Source: Saccopteryx bilineata (Eukaryota; Chordata; Mammalia; Chiroptera; Emballonuridae). From it: a stretch of 64,000 nt of DNA. Shown here one piece after another: positions 14,747-32,670 of the stretch. The notes beneath the pieces are model-generated. The model had not been told where the DNA came from and searched no databases. It saw only the letters and a list, made by a program, of their open reading frames with translations. The translations under genes and the position numbers were made by a program. Each line of letters opens with the position of its first letter. Position 1 is the stretch's first letter. The stretch spans positions 58,917,809 through 58,981,808 of the forward strand of contig NC_089494.1 in the NCBI RefSeq assembly GCF_036850765.1, written 5' to 3'.

Positions 14747-17700
14747 ACTGTTGTCATATCCACCTATAGCATTTTAGTCACATGAAGATTGTGCAAGTGA
14801 CAACACCACACACATTTCTAAAAATATTTTAATGAAAAAGTTACTTTCTGTAAACATTTCATTATCCTACAAATGAAATATTTGAATCCATTACAGACCA
14901 CCTCATCTTAAAAATCAGACATTGATACTTAAAATTTTGAATATTTGTTAACAATCCTTAATTACCCCTGCACATTAGCATCTCATTTCCTACTTTGCAA
15001 CATTAGAGGAACTCCAAAAGATACTCTCACAAGCTAGAAATGTTTCAAATTGAGACTTCCATACTGGAATTCTTAAAACCAAACCTCTCAGATTTTTTAG
15101 TTCTGTAACAAATGGTCTTTATTAATTACCCAATTTCTTCTTTGGGACATGAGTGCAAATGGAATTTTTTAAGTGTGGAAAGCAGTAACCTGTGAGTTGC
15201 TTTGACAATCAGCTGTTTGCCTTGACCAATTTCCCTTTGGAACTTAAGAGCGTATTTTTCAGAAATGAGTGTAACCACATTTAAATTAAATCAGTTTACT
15301 ACATAAATAGCTGATGGACTGAAAAAAAAAATCCCTTAAGTTTCCTATCTTAGCAAAGAAAATGTATCAATAAAAGATGAACTTGTTCAACACTTCATTT
15401 CAGTGGTGTAGAAATGTAGTGATTTAGATAGCCAACCAGTCTTTTTGCGAGAATAAACTAGCATACTCCTGTTTATATAAGAACTTCATTTATAATTTAG
15501 AAGCTGGTTTCACTTTAAGTGTATGTCCCCCAATTGTTTTGTAAGTGAATTAACATCAAATCTCAATTTTTAACAAGCCCTTTGGGGGCAGCAGTAATAG
15601 CCCTTATGGAATTAGCAACTGATTTGAACAGTAATTAACAGTTTGATTACTCTTTGGGAAGCTGTTTTTTTAAAAGGAGCATTAACATTAGATCCCCACT
15701 GCTTCTGGTTAACAGGTTCAAGGAGACACACACCCAAATACATACATACACACACACACTCTTATTCTAGTAGTCCCATCAATTCCCTGACTTATATGCA
15801 GAACTTATATATGAGTTAAGCTAAATGAAGACCATTTTTATATTTGTATTATGTAGCAATTTAAAAACCACCCGCCCATAGGTAAAATATAGTTTACTCT
15901 CCAAGGTGTTTTTCCTAGAACAAGGATTGGATTGGCAGCTTAATCCTTCTTTTTACCAACTGTCATTCTTATTATAATCGCTCTGCAAATTTGGTTATTC
16001 CCTTCTTGTCAGAAATGTATCCTTAAGACACCAACAATGAATTGTGTATATGGGGCCACACCTCAACATGAACACTCATGGTTATTGCAGGGAAATATAA
16101 AACTGTTTAAAATGTTTTGGATGTGGTTCCAAAATAGTTTCAGTTGCACCATTTTGCTAATGTACCTAAGTTTCAAATGTGTAATATAAATTTGTAGGGA
16201 AACAAATGGTGTCATCAGGTTTTACTGTGAACTACAAACCTTACCCAGCCAGAAACCTTCGTATTTAAGATGGTAGGAAAGACATTCCTCATTTAGGCAA
16301 GTAGGGTTCTCATTCAACCTGCAAATCAAAAAGATTACTCTTACCTTGCTTTACAAAAAATTACTCTTTAATTAGTGAAAAAATTCAAATTCAAGCCTTA
16401 CCTAATGCTTATTGCCCTTCCTTGCAGGTCTAAATGCTAGACCTAGTGACTGTGGCAACTATCTCTCATTGATGTTCCAAAAGGCGAAGAGCTCCTTCCT
16501 GCTAGACTTTCTTCGAAATTTCAGTTGTAAAAAGCAGATTTAAAACTAGCTTTTGAAAAGTTGCTCACTATCACCATAGTATCTTATGCTTTCACTTCTC
16601 TGTAGTTGAAGCTCTTGCTGCTGCCTTGTCATTCTTTATTTATGCTGACTTGTCCATACTCAAAAGGCTGCTGAAGTCCTGTCTTAGAGAGTCTCCTTTG
16701 ATCCACTGTGCTTAAAAAGCACATCTTAGGTCCTTTCAAGCTGGTTAAATCGCCCTCCTCATGGCTTACTTTTCCACACTGTTCACAAGAACTAAGCTAG
16801 TACAACTTATAAACAGGTCACATACACAGATTTCACCTGCTTATATGTTGCAGACATCAACTTACTGAATATATTTTTACTATTAAAACTAGTTCCAGAA
16901 CATAAAAAATTTGTTAACAGTACAATTAACTTCATATGCCTTTAAAGGATACTGTCAAGGTTGTGTCAAGCAATTCCACAAACATAAAAACAGGAAATGT
17001 TAATCTCCCCCATTCCTTCAACCTTTATTATATGAATAAAAGAACTTGAGACAATTTAGCTCAATTTTAATAAAATGTTTTTCCCAAGCATTATTTTGAC
17101 CAGGTACCCAGGTTTGTTATAAACATTGACAGTGTCCACTCATAGAACCACACTTGCAGTTGTCAAAGACTTAACCATTTTCTAATATTTGCCTATTTTC
17201 TACACTGCTTATTCACACATATCCATTAACAAATGGCATGTTGTCTGTTACATTTATTGGTTTGTGAGTGTTTTCTGGAAAACTGAAGTATCTGTGAAGA
17301 CCAATATCCATGCTGGCATTGCATGCATCCAAATATTAATGCACAGAATTAGAGCAACAAGAGAGCATATGCAAACACTAACACGCCCCATCCCCCTTTT
17401 TATTGCTTGTTTTGCTTAGTACCTCTTAAAACAAAAATAAGAACCTTGAATTCAATGTTCAACTGTCAAAAGAAATAACAGCAGGGCACATACTTAGGGC
17501 TTGAATGAAATGGTTCAGCACTAGGCTGGCGCAAAACAGTCAACATTGGTTTATATAATGACCTTATTATCTACAAATCTCACCCAGGGTCTTCCAAACA
17601 AATTACCTCATACCAACATGATTTAGGTTCAAGCATACACATAGAGTAACAGTGTGTTCTTTGGAATTTTGAATTAGAACTCAAGACAATCCAAACTTAG

Positions 17701-18642
17701 ATTCAGGTCTCTGGGAAGTGGGAAGCTTGTACTAAGCAACTGTGGTACTCCTCTAACTGCGTTAAGTCACTTGGGTCAGTTATATCCAGACCGTCCTTGG
17801 TTTCATCCAGGAAAATGTAGAGGGTACAAAAAGGAAAGCATGCCAGCCAGTTAAAGGTTCAACAATGCATGATTTTTATTCTCTTGCTTTGAGAGCTTGT
17901 ATCAAAAAAATATATATTAAACCAAGGAAAATAACTAAAGATTTATGGGCCTCTTGTGCTTTAAAAAGGAAAAAAAAAGGTACCCACTAGTTTGCTCAGA
18001 TACAGCAGGTTTAGTGGTCCTGTATATTTTGAAAACTTTTGAAAGAATGGTTTTTAATGGAGAAGAAAAAACATTCTACCCCTTTCTAGAATTTAAACAG
18101 AGGGCCAACAGACATTCTTTACACCCAAATAAAACTATGGCAACAGCTCACATGTGACCAAAGTGAATGTAGAATGGAGTTATTCTAAACAGAGGCAGGA
18201 CTCAGCAAAGCTAACACACTAAAATCATGATTACATTTTTAAAGAAAATGCACAAAAACCAAATAGAAATTGAGATTTTTCGTTTGAAGGTAAGTCTTAA
18301 TGCTATTAAAGTCACAAATGTGCTAATTTAAATACCCAATTCTATTTATCTAAAACACACATTGCAAACATACAATTATCTATTCTCTCCACATGTCAGA
18401 GCCCATTCATTTCATTTCATGATTTGGAAATGGAGAGAATTCCCCTTAAACTGCAAGTCAGCAGGTGTTTCTTTACAGTTAACTTTAGCAAAAGTCATAC
18501 AAAATAGTGATTAACAATGATCTTCTTTACTCGTTAACTCACAAGGAAACACCTTCCAAACTGCATTTTGTTAAAGTTTCTGTACTAAAATGTAGAAAAA
18601 CTGAACTACACAAATATTGAAAAGTTAAAAATTCCTTAATTT

Positions 18643-18648
18643 TTTATT
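18643..18648 (-). terminator. HNRNPA3: HNRNPA3 proximal poly(A) signal
   Basis: AATAAA on the - strand inside a stretch that matches the end of the short mammalian HNRNPA3 mRNA (ccaggaataaaaaattaagg on that strand). Confidence 0.8.
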
Positions 18649-19095
18649 CCTGGTACCACTACCACAATTTACAGGGCAATATACCTGATGTAATGAAAAG
18701 AAAAAGAAAAAGACAAAGCTACAACAGATAAAAGACCTCAGGAATGTACATCTAATTGACACTACATTGCATTTATCAATAGCTGCACTTTTTGCAAACT
18801 GTGGCTATGACAGTCCTGAACAAGAAGGGTTTCCTGTTTAAGCTGCGGTAACTTTTCTGACTATGGATCATCGTTCCTTCTGTGGCAGATTTTTACAGTT
18901 CCTCTAATGCATTTGGGACGACTGTCTCAAAGTAACCTGCAGCTTTCCTGACAACTCCTCGCTCTCTCTCCTGCTAAGAACTGTAGCCTGTTGAATAATA
19001 CAGGATAAAAAAATTATTACACTCAGTGAACAGTTCCACATATGCTTTATCATCATGATAAAAATTTAAAGGATACCTACCCTTTTCTTGAGTTT

Positions 19096-24686
<5,591 letters not shown>

Positions 24687-25060
24687 TTTGAGACCGGACT
24701 CGCCTCTTCCAACTCGAGTTCAATATGGGACCGAGAGGAAGAGGCGGGGCCAGTCATCACGTGACGCGCTTTCCGCGCGCCGCCGGTCTGGTGAAGGAGG
24801 AGCGATGACGAAAGGGGCGTGGCTAAATGGGCGCGAAGAGGGACTGGACGAGCGGGTTGGCGAGTGGAGGTTGAGGGCGTGGCAGACCGCGGGAGCGCGC
24901 GCGCCTCACCAACTTTCAGTGCGGCGCCGCCCTTGCCGCGGTTTGTACCGGGGCGGCTGCGGGGACGTCCTCTCTTGCTTGGCCAATGGCGTGTGCACAC
25001 GTCGAGAGAACTCCTCGTGACCGCGCTCCACCGGAGAAAAAGGCCTTTCCCTTTCTTCTC

Positions 25061-26311
25061 GCGCTTCTTTCCCCTCCCCCATGTAGGCCTCCTAGTCTTA
25101 ATTTACGAATTCATCTTACTGCCCGTGGTTACATGAAACCACAGTTTTCTCCTGTATGTTAAGGTCCGGAGAAAGACCTCTCGGCCCCTCTGCTTCGCCT
25201 CGCCTGTTCCCAAATGCGATAGCTGCGACGCCCACTCTGAGAGCCCATACTAAAAATCTTTTTGACACCGACCCTTATAAATCATGGGTACTTTGGAAAG
25301 GCCTCCAAACGCGGCTGACATAATGAAATGTTACCGTGAGGAGCTGAGGCAGGACTAGTCGAGGTCAGGTCATTGAGTACTGAACTGATCTCAAATCTAC
25401 CAGCATTATTGTCTATTTCCTGGTTGCTGTGGAAAGAGCTGAAGCAACTTCTCTCAGGGATGGGATTTAGGGAATTGAATGATATTCAGGACTTTAAAAT
25501 AGGGTCGCCAAGTACGCTAGCTACTGGCTCGTTTTACCTTAATGATTCTAATTATGAAGCACGATGAAACGAGATCAAAGAGTTAAAAACGAGATGTAAA
25601 GAAAAAAAGATGTAATCCTTTCTCGGCCTCGCTAAGTGATTTTAAATCATTTGGTCTTACTAAGCTTCGGTTTTAGGGTTTTGGGGTTTTTTTTTTTAAT
25701 GAGAAAGGGTGAGATTTCATCATTTCCAACACCCATGACAGCCGTCAGTTAATCTGTGGATCCACGTTTCAACAAAGATAATGATGGAAGTGAACACAGA
25801 TGAGAAGTCTGCCTACCCTGCCAAGAAATGCCGTGTTTTAATGTAGCAGTCTGTGCAAAACTCTTTTAAAATTTGATCAGGCCTTCCTTTGGAAAGATTA
25901 GAAATTTAATAAATTGTATTGTAAATTATTTTGTTTTAAATCTTGTGTTAACAAATGGGGAATGGTTTGCTTAGAGCTTTGAAAAAAGAAGCACAAAAAA
26001 TAAGAGTTTGTTAATGTTTATCTAGCATTGCCCAAGCGGAACAGATGTTTTATTTGGTAGACATGAACAAAAGGCACTTTGTTCCAGGGCAGAAACCAGT
26101 CACCAGTCCTCAGTGTAACTGGGATGAAATAACCATCCAAATTAGCCTCCTCCAGTTGCTCTGATTCCAGCAAACTGTTGTGTACTCTGCTTTTCAGGCA
26201 TTCCTGATACCCAACAACAGTACTTGAGACACTGGGAAAATTGATACCCTTAGAGTCTCCTTAACAATCAAGGCTTGGTGAATTTGATTACTATAAAATA
26301 GTCATGGATAG
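25061..26311. other. Flank upstream of HNRNPA3, single-copy
   Basis: No repeats recognised and no convincing exon. The only + strand frame of note (25,373-25,567) has no domain. Could hold enhancers or a divergent non-coding transcript, but nothing in the sequence proves it. Confidence 0.5.
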
Positions 26312-26515
26312 CCTGACCTGCGGTGGCGCAGTGGGTAAAAGCATTGACCTGGAACACTGAAGTCGCTGGTTCGAAATCCTGAGCTTTCCTGGTCAAGGCG
26401 CATATGGGAGTTGATGCTTTCTGCTCCTCCCTCCCTTCTCTGTCTCTCTCTGTCTCCTCTCTCTAAAATGAATAAATAAAATCTAAAAATAAATAAAAAT
26501 AATTTTTAAAAAATA
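26312..26515 (+). mobile_element. tRNA-derived SINE (short family)
   Basis: Head gcctgacctgcggtggcgcag; imperfect duplication aaaatagtcatggata / aaaatagtcatagata around it. Confidence 0.87.
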
Positions 26516-27337
26516 GTCATAGATAACTTAATTTCTGATTTAATTCTGAGTATGTAGAAAAACAAAAAGTTAAAGGCCTCAGGAAGATGGTATCAACATC
26601 AAAGCGCCTGCTGAGAACCTGCAAGTGTGATCATGAAAACTGATCACTTGACTTCACTTTACCCTATGCTGTCTAGGAGTTTTAGAACCATTTATAATCA
26701 ATAATTTGTGTTATTATTCTTTCTTCTTTGAATTAAATTCTTATTTTCATTTGAGAAATGATAGGGGATGGGATACTAAGTACTTCCTTTATCCAGGAAC
26801 ATGGTGTGTCTATCCATTAAGATTTTTTTAAAATTTGCATCCTTTGTCCCTCAGTAAAATGTGGATTCCCCCTTTTAGATTTACCCAGATATGTTGTTCA
26901 TCCAGACTCTGTGGTTTTTAGACATTAACTATTTTTTATACTTTGTCTAAGTTTATCCCCAGTTCTGTGGCCACCCAGTAAGTATCTCATACAAATATCC
27001 CAACTTGACTTCTTGACCCTGTTGGATACAAACTTAATCCTTGGCTGCTGTCTGTCCTTGTAGCCCTGGCTCTCTTGGAAATGTGTGTGTGTGTGAGAGA
27101 GAAAAAGAATACATGAAGTTGGGAGCAGGAATCCTAAGGTGGGATGAAGTGGCAGACAGATTTTATAAATAATCTATAGTAGGACCTCCCAACTGCTTTC
27201 ATATCACAACACATGCAGAAAACAGTAATTTTTGTACAGCACAGGGGCTTGTAGAAATGAGACTTTGAAACATCTACATGGTGATTGGTTAAAAAAATTC
27301 ATGTTTTCTTTATATAAACATACTAAAATAAAACAAT
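26516..27337. other. Intergenic, no gene seen
   Basis: AT-rich, single-copy in appearance, with a short GT/GA tract near 27,084-27,100. Confidence 0.5.
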
Positions 27338-27469
27338 TGTTGGTCAAATAAGTTTATAAATATATATGTTTGCTCACTTATAGTTTGCATTGGGTGTGGG
27401 GGACAGGCTGTAAGCAGGCAGGGTCCTTATAGCCTAAGGCTTAGTTTTTTTTTCTTTTTTTTAAAATTT

Positions 27470-27817
27470 AAAATTTTTTTTTAAATTTTTTTTACAGGGA
27501 CAGAGAGTGAGTCAGAGAGAGGGATAGATAGGGACAGACAGACAGGAACGGAGAGAGATGAGAAGCATCAATCATCAGTTTTTCGTTGCGACACCTTAGT
27601 TGTTCATTGATTGCTTTCTCATATGTGCCATGACCGACGGCCTTCAGCAGACTGAGTAACCCCTCGCTCGAGCCAGTGACCTTGGGTCCATGCTAGTGAG
27701 TTTTTTGCTCAAACCAGATGAGCCCGCGCTCAAGCTGGCTATCCTGGGGTCTCGAACCTGGGTCCTTCTGCTTCCCAGTCTGACGCTCTATCCACTGCGC
27801 CACCGCCTGGTCAGGCT
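27470..27817 (-). mobile_element. tRNA-derived SINE (long family) inside the solo LTR
   Basis: Antisense, ending caccgcctggtcaggct; first of three tandem antisense SINEs. Confidence 0.85.
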
Positions 27818-27821
27818 AAAA

Positions 27822-28029
27822 TTTTTTTTTTTAGGAATACTTTTATTTATTCATTTTTAAAGAGGAGAGAGAGACAGAGAGGGAGAGAGAGACAGAGAGA
27901 GAGAAGGGGGGAGGAGCTGGAAGCATCAACTCCCATATGTGCCTTGACCAGGCAAGCCCAGGGTTTCGAACCAGCAATCTCAGCATTTCCAGATCGACAC
28001 TTTATCCACTGCGCCACCACAGGTCAGGC
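27822..28029 (-). mobile_element. tRNA-derived SINE (short family)
   Basis: Antisense; GA-rich tail then gcgccaccacaggtcaggc. Confidence 0.85.
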
Positions 28030-28228
28030 TAAAAAAATTTTTTTTTAATTTTATTTATTCATTTTAGAGAGGAGAGAGAGAGGGAAAGAGAGAGAGAGAG
28101 AGCGCGAGAGAGGAGCTGGAAGCATCAACTCCATATGTGCCTTAACCAGGCAAGCCCAGGGTTTTGAACTGGTGACCTCAGCATTTCCAGGTCGACGCTC
28201 TATCCACTGCGCCACCACGGGTCAGGCT
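28030..28228 (-). mobile_element. tRNA-derived SINE (short family)
   Basis: Antisense and nearly the same as its left neighbour, so either tandem insertion into the A-tail or a local duplication. Confidence 0.85.
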
Positions 28229-28258
28229 TAAGGCTTAGTTTTGAAACTAAGCTTTTCC

Positions 28259-28605
28259 GCCTGACCAGGTGGTGGCACAGTGGATAGAGCGTCGGACTGG
28301 GATGCAGAGGACCCAGGTTTGAGACCCCGAGGTCGCCAGATTGAGCGCGGGCTCATCTGGTTTAAGCAAAAAGCCCACCAGCTTGAACCCAAGGTTGCTG
28401 GCTCCAGCGAGGGGTTACTCGGTCTGCTGAAGGCTCGCGGTCAAGGCACATATGAGAAAGCAATCAATGAACAGCTAAGGTGTTGCAATGCGCAATGAAA
28501 AACTAATGATTGATGCTTCTCATCTATTGCCATTCCTGTCTGTCTGTCCCTGTCTATCCCTCTCTCTCTCTCTCTGAAAAAAAACAAAAACAAAAACCAA
28601 CATAA
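28259..28605 (+). mobile_element. tRNA-derived SINE (long family) in the solo LTR
   Basis: Head gcctgaccaggtggtgg; imperfect duplication aactaagcttttcc on both sides, which is LTR sequence. Confidence 0.87.
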
Positions 28606-29250
28606 AAACTAAGCTTTTCCCCACACCCTTGACTGTTGCATGATAAGAGGTGGTGCACTCTTATGAGGAATCTCATTTATGCCTCAGATAAGTGATTTTG
28701 TATCAGAGACTTTCTTGTTTGTATATATATATTGGATTAAAGGTTTTGATTTCTATACCAAATAATGGGGCAGACCAGGAGCTTGCTTGCTCTCTCTCAG
28801 TTCCTGAGATTAGCATTAGAAGGGAGAGCAGAGAAAGGCCATATGGAGGAGAGGAGAAGCAGCCAAGGTGGCAGAATGCTGAAGGAGAAGCCAGTTTGTG
28901 CAGAGTTTGAACAGAGAGAAGGAGATGGGGTACAGAGGTGAATAAGGCTGGTGAGGTACAAACATTTGATTCTAGGAAACTTGGATAAGTCAGTGGCTTT
29001 GGGAGCCCTGAATGGAAAGGGCAGTGTTTTCCCACTGTGTGTATTTCTTGCCCATTGGGTGCAAGCTAGGATTAAAGCTAATGGCCCACCAGTTCTTGGC
29101 TCCATTGTTTCATTACCATCTGTCCAAATCAAATGCAAACTTGCATGGGCCAGGCAGCTGTGATGGTGGCTGTAGCTACTGGCTTTACAACAAGGTATTA
29201 AGAAAACAAAACTATAATGTATCAGACAAGATATTAAAATTGAATATGAA

Positions 29251-29639
29251 GGCCCTGGCCGGTTGGCTCAGCGGTAAAGCGTCGGCCTAGTGTGCGGGGG
29301 ACCCTGGTTCGATTTCCGACCAGGGCACATAGGAGAAGCGCCCATCTGCTTCTCCACCCCTCCCCCTCTCCTTCCTCTCTGTCTCTCTCTTCCCCTCCCG
29401 CAGCCAAGGCTCCATTGGAGCAAAGATGGCCTGGACGCTGGGGATGGCTCCTTGGCCTATGCCCCAGGCACTAGAGTGGCTCGGTCGAGGCAGAGCGACG
29501 CCCCGGAGGGGCAGAGCATCGCCCCCTGGTGGCAGAGCATCGCCCCTGGTGGGCATGCCAGGTGGATCCCTGTCGGGCGCATGCGGGAGTCTGTCTGTCT
29601 CTCCCCATTTCCAGCTTCAGAAAAAGTACAAAAAAAAAA
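29251..29639 (+). mobile_element. Ves-type SINE
   Basis: Head ggccctggccggttggctcag; target duplication aaaattgaatatgaa at both ends. The body has a duplicated gagcatcgccccctggtgg-type unit. Confidence 0.9.
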
Positions 29640-29659
29640 TTGAATATGAATAAATTTTT

Positions 29660-29699
29660 TTTTTAATTTTTTAAAGATTTTATTTATTCATTATGAGGG

Positions 29700-29734
<35 letters not shown>

Positions 29735-29865
29735 GGGGAGGAGCAGGAAGCATCAACTCCCATATGTGCCTTGACCAGGCAAGCCCAGGGTTTTGAACCG
29801 GCAACCTCAGCGTTTCCAGGTTGATGCTTTATCCACTGTGCCACCACAGGTCAGGCCTAAATTTT
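29660..29865 (-). mobile_element. tRNA-derived SINE (short family)
   Basis: Antisense; long GA tract then gtgccaccacaggtcaggc. Confidence 0.85.
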
Positions 29866-29869
29866 TTTT

Positions 29870-30319
29870 TTAATAGAGAGAGAGGCAGGGAGGGAGAGGC
29901 TGGGAGGTAGGGACAGGAACATCAAGCTGCTCCTGTATGAGCCTGGACCAGAGAATGAAACTGACAGCCTCTGCACTGGGTCAATGCTCGAACCTAGTGG
30001 TCCCCAACCTTTTTTGGGCCACGGACCGGTTTAATGTCAGAAAATATTTTCATGGACCAGCCTTTAGGGTGGGCTGGATAAATGTATCACATGACTGAGA
30101 CAAGCATCAAGAGTGAGTCTTAGATGGATGTAACAGAGGGAATCTGGTCATTTTTAAAAAATAAAACATCGTTCAGACTTAAATATAAATAAAACAAATA
30201 ATGTAAGTTATTTATTCTTTCTCTGCAGACCAGTACCAAATGGCCCACAGACTAGTACTGGTCCGCGGCCCGGGGGTTGGGGACCACTGCTCTAATCAAC
30301 TGAGCTATATAGCCAGCAT
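29870..30319 (-). mobile_element. Old SINE split by a hAT element
   Basis: Left half ends tcaatgctcgaacc and the right half resumes ctctaatcaactgagctata, the order of an antisense tRNA-SINE head. The hAT at 29,998-30,293 lies between. Confidence 0.7.
29998..30293 (-). mobile_element. Non-autonomous hAT element (GTGGTCCCCAACC ends)
   Basis: Terminal repeats tagtggtccccaacc and ggttggggaccactg are inverted matches. Flanking octamers ctcgaacc / ctctaatc match 6 of 8, as for an 8-bp hAT duplication that has aged. No transposase. Confidence 0.8.
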
Positions 30320-30745
30320 TTATTTATTTATCTATTTATTTATTTATAGCACGTGCATGTACGTGAGAGAAAAAGAGAGAGAGAGTGTGTGTCACAGGGA
30401 CAGACAGACAGGAAGTGAGAGAGATGAGAAGCATCAACTTGTGACATTTTAGTTGTTCATTGATTGCTATCTCATATGTGCCATGACCAGGGGCTCCAGT
30501 AGAGCCAGTGACATCTTGCTCAAGCCAGCGACCTTAGGTTCAAGCCAGCAACCTTTGGGCTCAAGCCAGAAACCACGGGGTCATGTCTATGATCCCACAC
30601 GCAAGCTGGCAACCTTGCACTCATGCTGGTGAGCCCATGCTCAGGCCGGATGAGCTAACACTCAAGACAGCGACTTCAAGGTTTCAAACCTGAGTCTGCA
30701 ACATCTCAGGTCAAAGCTCTATTCATTGCACCACTGCCTGGTCAG
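30320..30745 (-). mobile_element. tRNA-derived SINE (long family), antisense
   Basis: Begins with a ttta microsatellite tail and ends caccactgcctggtcagg. The middle has extra caagccagcaacc-type units, so this copy is longer than average. Confidence 0.8.
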
Positions 30746-30955
30746 GTGGTTTTATTTATTATCATTTATTGACTGATTTTTAGAGAGATAGAGAGAAGAA
30801 GAGAGAGAAGAGGGAGAAAGGAAGCATTAATTTATTGTTCTATTCAGTTGTGCATACTTGGTTGCTTCCCATGTGTACCCTGACTAGGGACTGAACCTGC
30901 AACCTTGTTGTTTTGGGACAACACTCGTAACCAACTGAGCTAACCAGCCAGGGCC
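30746..30955 (-). mobile_element. Old Ves-type SINE, antisense
   Basis: Ends gagctaaccagccagggcc; diverged. Confidence 0.65.
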
Positions 30956-31090
30956 ACATAAAACTCTCAAATAAAAATTTTCACATTTTTAAATAATCAT
31001 TTTGAATTTGTTCCTATGAATATATTTTAATATTAATGAAAGGAGCCAAAAACTGTGGGCTGAACCGAAAACATGAGGCTAGTGTGTTGC

Positions 31091-31985
31091 TGTTAGGTAG
31101 ATAAAATATATTATGCTCACTTTGTTAAAGATGGTGCTGCCCACATGGAAGCCAGTTGCCCAAGTGATAGTATTAGTATGTTAATGCGTTTGGGGGGCAG
31201 GCTGTGGGCAGGCAGGATCCTTGTAGCCTGGGGCTTGGTTTTAGGACTAAGCCTTTCCCACCCTTTTTGATGTGGGGTGGACTTTGTATCAGAGACTTCC
31301 CTATTTTGTATATTGGATTAAAGGTTTTGATTTCTGCACTATAAAGTGGGGCAGATCGGAGCTTGCTATCTTGGTTCCTGAGATTAGCATTAGAGAGGAA
31401 ACAGCAGAGAGGAGTGCAGAGAAAGGCCATGTAGAGGAGGGCAGGAGAAGCAGCCAAGATGGCAGAGTGCTGAAGGAAAAGCCAGTTTGTGCAGAGAGAA
31501 GGAAGGAGATGGGGAACAGAGGTAAATAAGGTTGGTAGAGCTAGAAACCTTTGATTCTAGGAAAACTTGGTTAAGTCAGTAGCTTTGTGAGCACTAAATG
31601 AGTGGGTTTTGGAGCCCAGTGTGTGTTTTTACTTGCCCGCCGGGTGCAAGCTAGGATTAAAGATGATGCGGCCTGACCTGTGGTGGCGCAGTGGGTAAAG
31701 CATCGACCTGGAAATGCTGAGGTCACCGGTTCAAAACCCTGGGCTTGCCTGGTCAAGGCACATATGGGAGTTGATGCTTCCAGCTCCTCCCCCCTGTCTC
31801 TCCTCTCTCTCCCCCTCTCTCTCTCTTCTCTAAAATGAATAAATAAAATAAAATTAAAAAAAAAATTATAAAGATGATGGCCCACCAGTTTTTGACTCTG
31901 TTGTTTCTTTACCGACTGTCCGAATCCAATGCGAACCTGCACGGGCCGGGTGGCTGTGATGGTGGCCCTGGCTACTGTCTTTACA
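31091..31985 (+). repeat. 5' LTR of the older provirus
   Basis: TG...CA ends; contains a TATA-like ctataaagtgggg and a short-family SINE at 31,677-31,868 with duplication aaagatgatg. The U5 frame MAHQFLTL continues across the LTR end into gag. Confidence 0.85.
31677..31868 (+). mobile_element. tRNA-derived SINE in the 5' LTR
   Basis: Head gcctgacctgtggtggcgcag with the flanking duplication aaagatgatg. Confidence 0.88.
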
Positions 31986-32670
31986 TTTGTCGTAGTCTGT
32001 GGCAGGATTCAGAGATCGGTATGAAACTGCCACCCTTGATGTACATGGTAAAGGACTGGTTCCTGTTATGGTTCCACATGGCTGTCCTTTTGGGGACCAT
32101 AGGCTGGCTGACTTTTACAGCCATATGTGATGAAACCAAGAGCTCTGTGGAAGAGGCTGCCTGAGACCTGCAAACTGAGCAGTGGAAGGAGCTGGAGCAA
32201 ACATGGGAGAAAGAGATGCTGACCCTGGAGTTGAAGCAAGCACTGGAAGAGGCCTACCAGGTTTGCGAGACTCGTTTGGATATGGAGCAGACGCTGGAGA
32301 AGGAATCACAGGTTCCTGAGTTGGAGATTGCCCTGGACGTTGTGGAGAGACAGCAGTGGCGGTAGGCCAGGGCTGAGACCAGGCCCGAGGCTGCAAGGCT
32401 GTCAGCAGGAGCTGATGTTTCCAGTTCCTCTTTGGAGAATGAGGAGAATCAGACTAGAGTTGCAATTCACAGTCTCCAGAGGATGAAAGCCCAGCTGGAA
32501 GGAGTTCCTACTATGCTCCTGGTAGGTCTGTGATTTGGGGACACAGGGGTGAATGCCATCATGGTTTCTGGAACAGAGATGGAAATGCTGACTGCCATTG
32601 CCATGTGCTCCTCCTTGGGACAATGTAAGACCTCCCAGGATGGCAGGGATGAGGGGTGTGGCTGAGGCCT
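31986..32670 (+). pseudogene. Decayed gag of the older provirus
   Basis: The frame running out of the LTR U5 codes QDSEIGM, then a hydrophobic WFHMAVLLGTIGW segment, then stops at 32,162. Beyond it the other frames still read as a Glu/Gln-rich coiled coil and later VSGTEMEMLTAIA, which matches the gag of the young provirus (VDGIMLSGTEMEKLAAI). Several stops; not functional. Confidence 0.75.

Larger units (their letters stand above)
14740..18986 (-). other. HNRNPA3: Inferred long 3' UTR of HNRNPA3
   Basis: The last exon starts at 18,986/18,987 (acceptor complementing cctgttgaataa). A proximal poly(A) hexamer is at 18,643-18,648. From there to 14,741 no SINE is seen, while SINEs crowd both sides, and a second AATAAA (complement of tttatt at 14,741-14,746) sits just where SINEs resume. 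I infer alternative polyadenylation: a short and a roughly 4.2-kb 3' UTR. The SINE-free stretch is seen; the transcript extent is inferred. Confidence 0.6.
27338..29189 (+). mobile_element. Solo LTR, class III ERV family, split by four SINEs
   Basis: Starts TGTTGGTCAAATAAGTTT and ends GGCTTTACA, like the provirus LTR at 37,029-43,055. Flanks acaat / acaag are a 5-bp duplication with one change. SINEs at about 27,470-28,228 and 28,259-28,605 interrupt it. A U5 frame beginning MAHQFLAP is still open. Confidence 0.85.

Noticed and set aside
29700..29735. GA/CT-rich runs and other microsatellites as regulatory GAGA sites
   Set aside because: They are SINE tails or simple repeats with no further support.
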